Source: DASWJZ01 sp963792885
GTDB taxonomy: Bacteria > Pseudomonadota > Alphaproteobacteria > Rhizobiales > Afifellaceae
Length of the DNA: 64,000 bases
NCBI GenBank assembly: GCA_963792885.1
Contig: CAWBXX010000004.1
Location: 12,052-76,051 of the forward strand
Direction of reading: 5' to 3'
Shown here piece by piece: positions 35,576-47,753 of the stretch; the stretch's first letter is position 1, and every line of letters begins with the position of its first letter. The translations under genes and the position numbers were made by a program. Under the pieces are notes generated by a model. The model had not been told where the DNA came from and searched no databases. It worked only from the letters and a program-made list of their open reading frames with translations.

Positions 35576-37147
35576 TCAGATCGATGCTTCCGCAAGCGCA
35601 CGATTTTCGAAGAGCGTCTGCAGCACAGCCTTGCTGTCATGCTCGGGCACGTCGCCAATCTCCTCCATCTTGGCGTCAAGCTTGGCAAGCATATCGCGAA
35701 AGACATCTTCATACGCCGGATCGCGGGCGCGGTTCATTAGCTCGAAGGGGTCTTCTTGGCAGTCGAAGAGCTCCCATTCCGGCGGGGCGCCGTTCGGCCG
35801 TGCGCCCAACTGGCCGAGATCGTCGTTGTACCAGTAGATCAGCTTGTAGCGCCCATCGCGAACTCCGTAGTGCGCCCACGCCTCATGGATCTCATCGTTA
35901 TGCATCCAGTAGCGATGGTACGCGGCGTCCGGCCAGTCGGCGGGCCGTTTGCTTTCGAAGACGGGCTTCAGGCTGCGCCCCTGCATGTAGTTCGGAACCG
36001 GCAGGCCGGCATAGTCGAGAAAGGTCGGCGCAAAGTCGACGTTGCAGGCAATGTCGCGGCTGGTCGCACCGGCCGGAATTGACGCCGGATGGCGTACCAG
36101 GAACGGCATCTGGAGCGATTCCTCGGTACATGAAGCGCTTGTCGAACCAGCCGTGCTCACCCAGGAAAAAGCCCTGGTCGGAGGTGTAGATGACGAGCGT
36201 GTTCTCGGCGAGGCCCGCCTCGTCGAGCTTGTCGAGCAGCCGCCCGACGCTGTCGTCGATCGACTGGATGGTGCGCAGATAGCGCTTCATGTAGCGCTGG
36301 TATTTGAACTCGGCCAAGCGCCTGCGGGTCGTCGAAGGTGAAATGGGCACCGGTCTCTGCGCAGATCAGCGTGATGGTCTCTCCATGCTCGATCTGGGGC
36401 ACCTTGCGCATGCTCCAATAGTTGGTCATCAGCGCGCCTACCTCGTCGCCGCCCTCCGGCTGGACGAGCCCAAGGTCCATGTAGGTCATGTCCTGGCGGA
36501 TGCGCATCTTCGCCGCCGCCGCGGCCGCGCGCGCGGTTGGTGTAGTCGTCGTTGAACGTCTCCGGGACTGGCAGGTCTTCGTCGGCCCACTTCTGCCGAT
36601 ATTTCGGATGCGGCTCGAAACTGCGATGCGGCGCCTTGTGGTGGCACAATCAGGAAGAAAGGCCGGTCGTCGCGCCGGTCGATGAAGTCGAGGCAAATGT
36701 CGGTGATGATTCCGTCACGTAGCCCGGGTGACTGCCGCGCGCCGTTCGCGTCGATCATCATCGGATCGAAATATTCGCCCTGGCCGGGAAGCACGCACCA
36801 TTCGTCGAAACCGGTTGGCTCATGTGCCTTGCCCTCGCCCAAGATGCCACTTGCCGAAGATGGCGGTGCGATAGCCGCCGGCGCTAAGATGCTTGGCGAC
36901 GTTTGGCAGGCGATTGTCGATATGGGTCTCGAGCGTCGTGACGCAGTTCACGTGGTTGTAGGTGCCGGTCAGGATCGAGGCGCGGCTCGGCGTGCAGATC
37001 GAGTTCGTCACATAGGTCGCGTCGTGGCGCATGCCCTCCTTGGCTAGGCGATCGATATTGGGCGTGTGGTTCAGCCCGCCGCCATAGGCGGAGATCGCCC
37101 GCGCGGCGTGATCGTCGGACATGATGAAGAGGATGTTTGGGTCGCAT
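35576..37147 (-). pseudogene. sulfatase (S1 type), about six frameshifts
   Basis: Pieces in different frames add up to a complete ~520-residue type I sulfatase. In order: ILFIMSDDHAARAISAYGGG (metal Asp pair), SICTPSRASILTG (CTPSR, the Cys to be converted to formylglycine), FGKWHLGEGKAHEP, CHHKAPHRSFEPHP, VIYTSDQGFFLGEHGWFDKR (metal Asp/Gln) and a C-terminal part ending ALAEASI. Breaks at about 37,134, 36,838, 36,650, 36,535, 36,325 and 36,133 are each explained by one extra base. HKAPHR-type segments occur in alkyl/choline- and glycan-sulfatases. It lies between the ATPase and FGE genes. Confidence 0.85.
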
Positions 37148-37190
37148 CGTCGATTCCAGTCTGGCTCTTCGTTTTCGAGAAAAGGGGCGG

Positions 37191-38292
<1,102 letters not shown>

Positions 38293-38299
38293 GCCGTGC

Positions 38300-39134
38300 T
38301 CACTTGCCGATGCCGGCGGTCAGGCCGCCGACGATCTGTTTCTGGAAGATCGCCGTCACCACCAGGATCGGCACGATCGCGAGCACCGTGGCGGTGGAGA
38401 TCGTCTCCCACGGGAAGGCATATTCGCCCGGGTAGAGCGAGATGCCGACCGGCGCGGTGCGCATCGCGTTCTGCGTCATCAGCACCAGCGCGAGCGGGAA
38501 TTCGTTCCAGGAGAAGATGAAGACGATCAGCCCGGTCGCGACGAAGCCGGGCCAGGAGAGCGGCACGACTACGGTCAGGAAGATACGAAGGAAGCCCATC
38601 CCGTCGAGCCGGGCGGCCTCCTCGATCTCCTTCGGCATCGACGAGAAATAGCTCGCCAGCATCCATACCGCGATGGGCAGGAACAGGCCGGTATGCGCGA
38701 GGATAAGCCCGGCATAGGTGTTGAGCAGCCCAAGCTGCAGGAAGGTCTTGAACATCGCCGGTAGCAGCGCGACTGGCGGGAACATCGACACCGCGAGGAT
38801 GCCCAGCATGATCGCCCCGGCATATCTCAGCCCGAATCGCGAAAGCGCATAGGACGCGAGGCCCTCCGACGATCGAGCGTCAGCGCCGTGACGCCAACTC
38901 CCGACGATGAAGCTGTTCACCACGTAGAGCAGCAGCTCCGGCGACTGCGTGATGATCGTGATGTAGTTCTTGAGGGTGAGCGGGTCGGGCAGGTACTGCG
39001 GCGGCCAGGCATAGATGCCGGCGCTGACGTCTTGAGCGACGTCAGGATCAGCCAGACGATCGGCAAGAACGACACGACGGCGGAGAGGATGACCAGACGC
39101 GTAAAGCGCGAAGCGCGGGCTTTCTGCCCGCCAT
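38300..39134 (-). pseudogene. carbohydrate ABC permease (MalG type), frameshifted N-terminus
   Basis: The intact 3' two thirds has five membrane helices, the EAA loop EIEEAARLDGMGFLRIFLTVV and the typical end IVGGLTAGIGK. The 5' part (39,134 down to ~38,880) reads as MAGRKPALRAL, then in other frames PPQYLPDPLTLKNYITI and VVNSFIVG. Two or more one-base insertions separate them. It overlaps the upstream permease stop in the usual ABC operon manner. Confidence 0.82.
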
Positions 39135-39137
39135 GCC

Positions 39138-40034
39138 TCAGTCCCTTCCGCGCAGCGCGAAGATGTAGACGAGGCTCATCGCGAAGATGACGAGGAACTG
39201 CACGACCACGACCGCGGCGCCGAAATTGAAATCGAGGTAGCTGAAGATCACCTTGTAGGCGTAGAGCGACAAGGCTCTCCGTCGCGTCGACCGGACCGCC
39301 TTCGGTCAGATTGAAAGGCAGCTCGAAGGTTCTGCAGCGCGTCCATCGAGCGGATGACGAGCGCAGCCAGGATCGGAGCGCGCAACAGCGGCAAGGTGAT
39401 CTCGCGAAATTCCTGCCAGCGCGACATGCCGTCCATGCGGCCGGCCTCGTAGATGTCCCGCGGGATCGCTTGCAGCCCCGCCAGGATGATCAGCGCCATG
39501 AAGGAGCTCGTCTTCCAGACGGAGACGAACGACCATCGACGCCCATGGCGAGCCAGGGCTCGCCCAGCCAGTTGATCGGCCGTTCGGCCAATCCGCTCTG
39601 CAGCGCGACTGCGTTGAAGACCCCGTAATCCGCTGTTGAACATCCACCGCCACATCAGCGCGTTGAGCGCCGTTGGCAGCGCCCAAGGGAAGAGCACTGC
39701 GAGCCGCGCGACGCCCTTGCCGCGGAAGCTCTCGTTCATGAGGACCGCAAGGCCGATGCCAAGCAGCAGCTCGAACGGGATGCTGAGGCCGGCGAAGGTG
39801 AAGGTGACGCCGAGGGCGTTCCAGAAGCGCCCGTCGTGCATGAGCTTCGCATAGTGCTCGAGTCCGACGAAGCGGTAGGGCTAGGAGCCATCGATGCTCG
39901 AATGTGCCGAGGCTCAGCACGAAGGACTGGACGACCGGATAGACCAGCACCACCGCGATCAAGATCATGGTGGGCGTGACGAAGGTCGCCAGCGCCACAT
40001 GCCGCGGCCGGTCGAGCGTGCGGGTGAGAGGCAA
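39138..40034 (-). pseudogene. carbohydrate ABC permease (MalF type), several frameshifts
   Basis: Pieces include FVTPTMILIAVVLVYPVVQS (first helix), FWNALGVTFTFAGLSIPFEL, GVARLAVLFPWALPTALNAL, and the EAA loop YEAGRMDGMSRWQEFREITL. Each is a family hallmark but lies in one of three frames. The end reads LVYIFALRGRD. The start is a TTG at 40,034. It pairs with the MalG-type gene downstream. Confidence 0.8.
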
Positions 40035-40100
40035 GGAAATCGTCCAGCGTCAGGGGTGTCGGGCGGGATTTGCCCGACGCCCTTGCGACGCTCCGGGCGC

Positions 40101-41373
40101 CTACTTGCTCAGGATGCCCTTCAGCGTTTCAGCGGCGTCGTTCATCGCCTGCTTCCGCGGCTTCTCCTGATGCAGCGCGTTGGTGATCTCGATCTGCATC
40201 GTGTCGGAGACCTGCGAGTAGAGGTTGCCGGTCTGCAGCGGAGGGGCGCACGACGCCGACATCATAGTCATCGCCGAGCTTGGTGAGCACCTTGGCCCCT
40301 TGAAGCTCAGGCGCGCCGTAGACGTCGGAGCGGGCCGGTGCACGGTTCGCGTTGAGCGCCGCCCAAAGCTGGCTTTCCGCCGACGTGAACTTCTTCACTA
40401 GCTTCATCGCCTGCCTCCTTGTGCTCGGAGTTGGCGTTCACCGCCAGCAGCCAGCCGCCCATGGCGGTCGAATGCGCGTCCGGATGGCCCTCGAAGATAG
40501 GGGTTGCGCTTGAAGTCGAACTTGCCCTTTACGGGGCTGTCGTCCGCATTAAGCGGCGCGTAGACGAAGTCCTGCACCATGAGGAAGACGGCGCGGCCCT
40601 GCTGGAAGAGCGTGCGGGCATCGTCGGGCTTGGCGTTGAGGATCGACTCCGGCGCGATCTTGTCCTTGTAGATGATGTCGACCATCGTCTGCGTCGCCTC
40701 GATCGCCTCGGGCGAGTTCACCGCGACATTGCCGTCGGCGTCGAAGAAGCTGCCGCCGTTACCGTTGATGAAGGAAAGCCAGTTCATGAACAGGCCCTCG
40801 ATCTTCGCCCACATGGAGACGAAGCCGTAGAGCTGCGGGTTCTTCTCGCCGTCCATCACGGTCTTCGCGTCGGCGATCAGCTCTTCCCACGTCTTCGGTG
40901 GCTGCAGCCCGTATTTGTCGAGCAGATCCGTCCGATAGAAGAGGTGCGTGCCGTCGACATAGAGCGGCGCGGCATAGACCTTGCCGTCGACCGTGGCGGC
41001 CGCAGGAACGACTGGTTGAACTTGGAGAGCTCGTCGTCGGAGAAGTAGCCGTTCAGCGGCTCGAGCCATCCGCGCTGGGCGAACTCGCCGGCCCAGATCA
41101 CGTCGAGCGCGAAGACGTCCGGCGTCGGGCTCTTGGCGGTCAGGCTGGTCACGTAGAGCTGGCGGGACTCGCCGGGAACGTCCGAGACCTTGTTCCATTC
41201 GACTGCTGGGCCCGCCTTCCTTGGCGAACTCCTCGAGATCGTGTTGCGCCGACGCGCCGTAGCCGCGCGAGCCGATCGCGAGCACGAGGTCCGCCGCGGC
41301 CGCCAAACCGGGCGCGGAAGCGCACGGCGAACGCCAGCGCCAGTGCCGAAATGTCAGCCTGAAAGTGTTTCAT
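40101..41373 (-). pseudogene. extracellular sugar-binding protein, several frameshifts
   Basis: The start MKHFQADISALALAF is a signal-peptide-like segment. Fragments such as DVFALDVIWAGEFAQRGWLE, VDGKVYAAPLYVDGTHLFYR and GRAVFLMVQDFVYAPL are typical of family-1 sugar-binding proteins, and the C-terminus EKPRKQAMNDAAETLKGIL is complete. Breaks occur near 41,310, 41,190, 41,000, 40,490, 40,410 and 40,250. It is the first transport gene of the operon and follows the IclR gene after 42 bases. Confidence 0.82.
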
Positions 41374-41414
41374 GTCTTCCTCCCTTCTCGTTTTCGGAGA
41401 TGATCTTCTGGTTT

Positions 41415-42195
41415 TCAAGCAGCCGCGTCGGAGCTGCTGCGCATGGCGGGCAGCTCGGCTGCGATGCGCTCGCGCGCATCCATCAGGACCTTGCGCACGT
41501 GCTCGACATGCGCGTCGACGTCGCGCACCGGGATTGCCGCTTCCGCGACGGTCAGCAGGCAGATGAACTGGCCGGACGGCGCCGTCAGCGCGACGCAGAA
41601 GCGGCGGATGCCTTTGGCATTGCCCTGCAGGTCGAACTCCATGCCGTTCCGATCGACCCCGTTGATCCGCGCCCGCGCGGCCGGCCAGCTCACCTTCTCG
41701 CCAGCGACGCCGGTCTCGAAAAAGCCCGCGAGGTCCCAGCGCGTCTCGATCTCGGCCAGCGGAATATGGGCGAGCACGAGCCGCGAGATGGAATCGAGCT
41801 CGTAGGTGCCGCGGATATAGCCGGCATGCGCCCTGAGCCGGATCGGCTGCAGCGGATGCTCTTCCTTATGGTGCCAGAGCAGATTCTGGCCTTGCCTCAA
41901 GATCATCTCGGACGCGGCCTCGAGCGTCTCGGAGACGGACCACACAGGCCTCGCGGATGGCCTCCGGCGAAGCCCTTTCGGAATCGAACTGCCGCGCGAA
42001 GATGAAGTTCGGAAAGTACTGCTTGCTGCTCGACTTGTAGACGTACCCCGACGCCTCCAGCTCGGACAGCAGGCGATAGACGGTCGAACGAGCAAGCCCG
42101 CACCGCGTGCAGATCTCGGCCGGCGTTGCTCCTTCTTCGGAAGAAGCTGCCAGCGCCTCGACGATCTGGAGAACACGTTCAACTGATCCGAGCAT
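41415..42195 (-). pseudogene. IclR-family transcriptional regulator, one frameshift
   Basis: The first frame (MLGSVERVLQIVEALAASS ... LARSTVYRLLSELEASGYVY) is the IclR winged helix. The second frame, entered near 41,945, is the ligand-binding domain (YELDSISRLVLAHIPLAEIE ... FCVALTAPSGQFI). The break is one base. It is divergent from a second IclR gene 130 bp away, with AT-rich palindromic sequence between. It probably controls the minus-strand importer-sulfatase-FGE operon. Confidence 0.85.
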
Positions 42196-42273
42196 GCACC
42201 ATTCCCATATTTAGGATAATCTACTCCCGGAAATGGGAACGCCTGCAACACGCTCGACTCATAGCCGCAGCGT

Positions 42274-42318
42274 TTGACAAATTCCATATTTGATGCATTC
42301 TAATTCCAATATTGGAAT
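42274..42318 (+). promoter_or_regulatory. promoter with 16-bp perfect palindrome (IclR operator)
   Basis: TTGACA at 42,274-42,279 and TCTAAT at 42,299-42,304 (19-base spacer) form a promoter pointing at the plus-strand IclR gene. A perfect palindrome ATTCCAATATTGGAAT occupies 42,303-42,318, six bases before the ATG. Related imperfect sites, ATTCCATATTTGAT (about 42,281) and ATTCCCATATTTAGGAT (about 42,203), lie towards the divergent IclR gene. Position and spacing suggest IclR autoregulation. Confidence 0.55.
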
Positions 42319-42324
42319 CTTCTG

Positions 42325-43141
42325 ATGAACCCGAGCGAGCGACTGCTTCGCGTGATGGAGTATTTGATGGCCGCCGGTCCGGAGCCGGTGAAGCAGATCG
42401 ACATCACGCGCGATCTCAGGATTTCGCGCGCGACGCTGAACCGGATCATGAAAGTGCTGAGCGAGAACGGCTACGTCTTCCGCACCTCCGAGAAGTACTG
42501 CGTGCCGAACTTCCGGTTCATCAAGAACGTGCCGATGTCGGAGGCGTACCTTTCCGCTCTGAATCGGATCATGACCGAGATTACCGAGACGCATCAGGTC
42601 TCGACCGAAGCGGTGGTGGTGACCGGACAGGACCTGTTCTGGCACTCGCGCACCAAGCTTCCGAATTCCACGCTGCCAATCCGGGCCAGAGCAGGCTTCC
42701 GGCGTCCGCTTTACGAGCTCGACGCAATGGCGCGGCTCTATCTCGGACGGCTGGGCTGGGAGCAGGTCGACTACCAGTTCAACGTCAAATCGTTCCACGA
42801 CAACGGGCCGATGATGACGCCGTACGATCCGGCGAAAGTGAAGGAGATCATCGAGGAGCACGCAGGTCGCGACTTCGCCTTCGACTTCGAAGGCAACCGG
42901 GTGGGCCTGCGCCGTTTCGCGATCGTGGTCGAGGATCTGGAAGGAGATTTCCTGCACTTCCTGACCATGGCCGAGGCAGCGATCCCGGTCGCCGAACAGC
43001 GAAGAGCGGGAAGAGAGAATTGCTGCCTATCGCGATGTTCTCGTCGGCGCTCGGGAGCGACTCCGCCGCCAGATGGAGATGGACAAGCGCGCGGCGGGAA
43101 TTGTGCGCCCCGCCAAAAACGAGGGCGGAGCCTGGGCATAG
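42325..43141 (+). pseudogene. IclR-family transcriptional regulator, frameshift near the 3' end
   Basis: The product has an N-terminal winged helix (MNPSERLLRVMEYLMAAG ... ISRATLNRIMKVLSENGYVF) and a C-terminal IclR effector domain (TEAVVVTGQDLFWHSRTKLP, YELDAMARLYLGRLGWEQ). In the given frame it runs into the next gene, which would make an artificial fusion. A one-base shift near 43,000 gives SEEREERIAAYRDVLVGARE and a stop at 43,141, the normal end ahead of the binding-protein gene. It is probably the regulator of the second sulfatase module. Confidence 0.85.
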
Positions 43142-43173
43142 GGCTGCACCCGCAAATCAAGGGAGGAAGCTCT

Positions 43174-44449
43174 ATGAGAGCGAAAATCGCAAGCTGCCTT
43201 GCCTCGGCGGCATTCGCCGTCATGGCGACATTGCCGTTGCCTGCCTTTGCAGCGGACGTCAATGTGCTCCTGTTCTCGATGCCTTATACGCAGGGGCTGG
43301 CTCAGCTCGCCGACGACTTCAAGGCCAAGACCGGCCTGACCGCGAACATCGAGGTCGTCGGTCAGGACGTATTCGAGAACCGCATCACCCTCGCCTTCAC
43401 CGGAAAGACCGGCGACATCGACGTCGTCCATACGCCGGTGATCCAGGTTCAGCGCTGGGTGCAGGCCGGTTGGCTCCGCCCGATCACGGCAGACGTCAAG
43501 GGGATGGACAGCAAGGACGATATCCTGGCCGGCCCGCTCGACGCCTATCTCGTCAAAGGCGACTACTGGGCGCTGCCGTTCTTCGCCGAGACCGGTATGA
43601 TGAGCTACCGCAAGGACATCCTCTCCGCCGCCGGCTTCGACCAGCCGCCGGCAACCTGGGACGACGTCCTGAAAGTCGCCAAGGCCGTGAACAGCGATGA
43701 CGTCGCCGGCGTTCGCCATGCGCGCGGCGCCGGGTCAGGGCTTCAACATGTTCGTCTTCCCGATGATCATGCGCGCCTATGGTGGCAAGTTCTTCAAGCA
43801 CTATCCGGACGACCTGACGCCGGCGATCAACTCACCGGAGACGCTGAAGGCGCTGAAGCTCTATTCGACGCTCATCAACGAGTACGGGCCTCCGGGCGCC
43901 GGCAACTTCAATTTCCCCGAGGTGGCCGCGGCGATGCAGTCGGGCAAGATCGCTATGCTCGTCGACGGCACGTCGATCGTTGCTCAGTCTCTCGATCCGC
44001 AGAAGAGCCAGGTCATCGACGACATGGCGATCGGTCCGGTGCCGTCAGGTCCGGCCGGCCGCTCTCCGGCCATCGCCGTTCACGGACTCGGCATCCCCGC
44101 TGATGCGCCCAACCCCGAGGCCTCGTTCAAGTTCATTGAGTGGGCGACGAGTGCGGAGACGCTGACGAAGATCGCTTTGTCTCAGCCCTATCCGGATTTC
44201 ACGCGGGCCTCCGTCGCCAAGGACCCGGACGTAATCGCCAAATACAAAACGATCAACCCTGATTTCCTGTCGCTTCGCGTGCAGATGCTGAACGAAGCGA
44301 TCGGGCACTACCGGCCGCTCCTGCCGCAATGGCCGGAGATCGGCGCGGCTGTGGGCGAGCACATCAACGCGGCGGTCAACGGCCTGGAGACGCCCGAGGA
44401 CGCACTTGCGGCGGCCGAGAAGGAAATGGCCGATATCATGGCGCAATAG
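43174..44449 (+). pseudogene. extracellular sugar-binding protein, one frameshift
   Basis: It begins MRAKIASCLASAAFAVMATL, a signal peptide ending PAFAAD. The body (VNVLLFSMPYTQGLAQLADD, DVVHTPVIQVQRWVQAGWL) and the second part (QGFNMFVFPMIMRAYGGKFF ... MADIMAQ) are family-1 binding protein sequence. Deleting one G near 43,713 (GCCGGC-G-TTC) joins DDVAGFAMRAAPGQG. GGGAGG precedes the ATG by about six bases. It delivers a presumed sulfated sugar to the two following permeases. Confidence 0.87.
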
Positions 44450-44530
44450 GCCGCAGACCAAACGTTCGACCGGCGGAGCTGCCCCGTGCGGATCCGCCGG
44501 TCGCGCCTCGCGCACGATAGAGAGAATCGG

Positions 44531-45419
44531 ATGGTCGAGGCTCAGGGCGTCCAGCCCATCCTGCAAAAGTCCCTCCGCTTCATGCTGCTGCCGGCAGTCG
44601 GGGCAGTCCTCGTCTTCGCGGTGCTGCCGCTTGCCGGCATGTTTGCCCTGTCGTTCACCAGCTTCGACCTGATCAAGGGCTGGGACGCGGAAGTCACCTT
44701 GAAGAACTTCGTGCGCCTCGCCGACGATCAGCGCTTCATCGCGTCGATATGGATCATGATGGCGCTCAGCGTCTTCGGCGTCATCGCGCAGGTGATCGTC
44801 GGCACGCTGATCGCCAGCAGGCCTCGAGAAGATCATTCCCCGCTGGCGTTTCATTCGCGGCATCTTCGTCGTTCCCTTTGTCGTGCCGCATATCGCCGTG
44901 GCGCTGATATGGCTCAGTCTCTTCACGCCGACCCTCAGCCCGGTCAACGCCTTCTTCGATCTCTTCGGCATCACCGTGCCCGCCCTTCTCACGTCGCGCG
45001 CCGGCGCCATCGCAGCGATCGTCATCGCTGACACCTGGGCGAGCTTTCCCTTCGTGATGCTGCTCATCCTCGCCGCCCTTCAAGGCATCCCTGCCGAGCT
45101 CGACGAATCCGCCGCCATCGACGGAGCCACCAAGATACAGACCTTCTTTCGCATCACTCTGCCGCTCTTGCGACCGGCGCTTCTCGTTGTCGCGCTTTTC
45201 AGATTCATCGAGACGATCAAGCATTTTCCGCTGATTTTCGTCATGACCAACGGCGGCCCGGGTCGCGCGACGCAGGCGACGAACTACTACGCCTTCGTGC
45301 AGACCTTTCAGAACTCGAAGGTCTCCTACGGTGCGGCAATCGCGGTCTTCCTCTTCATCTTCGCCGCGGTGATCAGTTTCTACGTCGCGCGACTGAACGC
45401 GAGGGTTTCAGGTGAGTAG
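44531..45419 (+). pseudogene. carbohydrate ABC permease (MalF type), one frameshift
   Basis: The N-terminal part (FMLLPAVGAVLVFAVLPLAG, TLKNFVRLADD) and the C-terminal part (HIAVALIWLSLFTPTLSPV, EAA loop LDESAAIDGATKIQTFFRIT) are joined if one C is removed near 44,821 (AGG-C-CTCGAG, giving SRLEKIIPRWRFI). The protein would be ~295 residues with six helices. Its stop overlaps the start of the next permease. Confidence 0.87.
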
Positions 45420-46237
45420 TCAGCCCTTCAGCTGGAAGCAGGCGCTGGGCGTCGCGATGATGCTGGGCTTTCTCTTTTTCGCGCTTCTTCCGATCATCTG
45501 GGCTTTCATTCTCGCCTTCCGCCCGGAGAACCGGTTGTTCGAGCCGATCTGGGAATCGCCGACGGACCTCACCCTGAAGAACATCGCCACGCTGGCCGGC
45601 TCCGACTTCCCACGCGCGCTCTTCAACAGCTTCGTCACTGCGGGAACCTCGACCGTGCTTGCCATGATCATCGGTGTGCCGGGAGGGTTTGCGCTCGCCA
45701 AGGGATCGCTCTCAGCGCAACTTCATAGCGTCCTGGATGCTGCTCCTGCTTCGAATGGCGCCGCCGGTGGGTTTCGTCATTCCGCTCTTCATCATCTACC
45801 TCAATGTCGGTCTGCTCGACACCTGGGCAGGGCTCGTCGCGGCCTATATGGTTCTGACTTTGCCGCTCGTGGTCTGGTCGTCGTGGACCTCGCTCTCGCA
45901 GATTCCCAACGAGCTGATCGAGGCGGCGCTGCTGGATGGAGCGACCGTCTGGCAGACCTTGCTGCGCATTGTCATCCCCGCCGCCCGTCCAGGGCTCGTG
46001 GCCGCCGCGGTTCTCGCCTTTCTGCTCGCTTGGAACGACTTCTTCTTCGCCCTGGTCATCACCCGTTCGAACACGGTCACCGCACCGGTCGCCATCATGA
46101 ACTTCGTCTCATATGCCAGCGTCGACTGGGGAAGCATCGCGATTGCCAGCATCGTTCTGACGCTTCCGACGGTGCCGGTCATCGTTTTCGCCAACAAGTA
46201 CATCGTCCAATCCATGGGCGGAGCAGTAAAAGGCTGA
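45412..46237 (+). pseudogene. carbohydrate ABC permease (MalG type), one frameshift
   Basis: The first frame carries LGFLFFALLPIIWAFILAF and FNSFVTAGTSTVLAMIIGVP; the second carries MAPPVGFVIPLFIIYLNVGL, the EAA loop LIEAALLDGATVWQTLLRI and the end VQSMGGAVKG. The break is one base near 45,715-45,722. No ATPase gene follows; the sulfatase gene starts two bases after the stop, so import and desulfation are translationally close. Confidence 0.87.
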
Positions 46238-46238
46238 C

Positions 46239-47735
46239 ATGACGAAGCGCCCCAACGTCGTCTTCATTCTGACCGATCAGCAGCGGCTCGACACCATCGC
46301 CGCGCTCGGCTTCGACCACATGGTCACGCCCAATCTGGATCGGCTCGTCCAACGCGGCACGGTGTTCGAAAACATGTACGTGACCGCGCCATCGTGCACG
46401 CCATCACGTGCCTCGCTCTTCAGCGGAACCTATCCGCACACCAACGGCGTGTTCCGGAACGACGAGCAGTGGAGCTATTGCTGGGTGAAGGACCTGGCCG
46501 AGGTCGGCTATCACACGGTCAATGTCGGCAAGATGCACACCATGCCGGTCGAGGGCGCCTTCGGCTTTCACGAGCGGCACGTGGTGGAGAACAAGGACCG
46601 CGACCACCCGACCCTGCCGTTCTTTCTCGACAACTGGGACAAGGCCTATTTCGCGCACGGCAAGGTCAAACCGTCGCGCGTCACGCAGCGGAAGCGGCAG
46701 GGCTACGAGGGTCTGCTCGGCGCCTGGGTCTGGGAGGACGAGGAGCGTCTGCACCCGGACGTTTTCGTCGGCGAGATGGCGTGCTGGTGGATCGACCGTT
46801 ATCCCGGCGACGAGCCGTTCTTCCTGCAGGTTGGACTACCCGGGCCGCATCCGCCCTACGATCCGACGCAGGAGTATCTCGACATTTACGAAGGGCGCGA
46901 TCTGCCCCACCCCATTCCGGCCGACGACATCGACAGCCAGCCCAAGGCATATCGAATGCTGCGGCAGTTTCACCTGGACAACGACGCCGACGGCATCGTC
47001 CACCTCGAAAATCCAACGCCCGAACAGGCCCGCCGACAGCGCGCCCACTACTACGCCAATGTGACCATGATCGACGCCCAGGTAGGACATATCGTCGAGG
47101 CGCTCGACCGCCGCGGCGTCCTGGACGACACGGTGATCATCTTCACGTCGGACCATGGCGACTGCCTGACGGACCACGGGCATTCGCAGAAATGGAATAT
47201 GTATGAGTCGACCGTGCATGTTCCGGCGGTCATCGCCTGGCCGGGCCGAATACCGGCAGGCCGGCGGATCGAAAGCCTCGTCTCGCTGTTCGATTTCGGC
47301 CCGACCATCCTCGAGCTCGCCGGCGTCGAAGTGCCGGATTGGATGGAGGCGCGATCTCTGAACCCGCTGCTGGCTGACGCGGAAGGCCGCGACTGCCCAC
47401 GCGTCTTTGCCGAGCATTCCAACGACAAGCTGCTATCCGGCACGCGCTTCGTGACGATGATCCGGGAGGGCAAATACAAGCTGGTCCATTTCGTCAATTC
47501 CGAGGAAGGTCAGCTCTTCGATCTCGAAGCGGACCCCAAGGAGATGGCAAACCTCTGGGCCGATCCGGCGCATCGTGAAACCAGGCGCCGACTGATCGAT
47601 GAGATCCTGAGATGGCGGATTGAAAGCAGCCTGAAGACCCAAGGCTTCACAAACGCCTGCGTGAAAAGCGCTGCGTCGATGGCTGCGCCACCCGGCAGGC
47701 CGGCTCGGGGGCAGCACAGGGCCAACTCCCGCTAG
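46239..47735 (+). CDS. sulfatase (S1 type, formylglycine-dependent)
   Basis: This 498-residue intact type I sulfatase has the activation motif SCTPSRASL with Cys53 and Arg57, metal ligands in FILTDQQR (Asp13, Gln14) and IFTSDHGDCLTDHG, and a phosphate/sulfate-site HPPYD region (GPHPPYDPTQ). No signal peptide is visible, so it would act in the cytoplasm on imported substrate. It resembles glycan or choline-type sulfatases; the substrate is unknown. The C-terminal ~35 residues are Ala/Pro/Arg-rich and may be beyond the fold. It is the last gene of the second module. Confidence 0.93.
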   Translation: MTKRPNVVFILTDQQRLDTIAALGFDHMVTPNLDRLVQRGTVFENMYVTAPSCTPSRASLFSGTYPHTNGVFRNDEQWSYCWVKDLAEVGYHTVNVGKMHTMPVEGAFGFHERHVVENKDRDHPTLPFFLDNWDKAYFAHGKVKPSRVTQRKRQGYEGLLGAWVWEDEERLHPDVFVGEMACWWIDRYPGDEPFFLQVGLPGPHPPYDPTQEYLDIYEGRDLPHPIPADDIDSQPKAYRMLRQFHLDNDADGIVHLENPTPEQARRQRAHYYANVTMIDAQVGHIVEALDRRGVLDDTVIIFTSDHGDCLTDHGHSQKWNMYESTVHVPAVIAWPGRIPAGRRIESLVSLFDFGPTILELAGVEVPDWMEARSLNPLLADAEGRDCPRVFAEHSNDKLLSGTRFVTMIREGKYKLVHFVNSEEGQLFDLEADPKEMANLWADPAHRETRRRLIDEILRWRIESSLKTQGFTNACVKSAASMAAPPGRPARGQHRANSR

Positions 47736-47753
47736 CTATGCCGCGGTCGTCGG

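Noticed and set aside
42325..44103. A 592-codon frame joining the IclR regulator to the binding protein
   Set aside because: The join exists only because a one-base shift near 43,000 removes the IclR stop; in the corrected frame the regulator stops at 43,141 and the binding protein has its own ribosome site and signal peptide.
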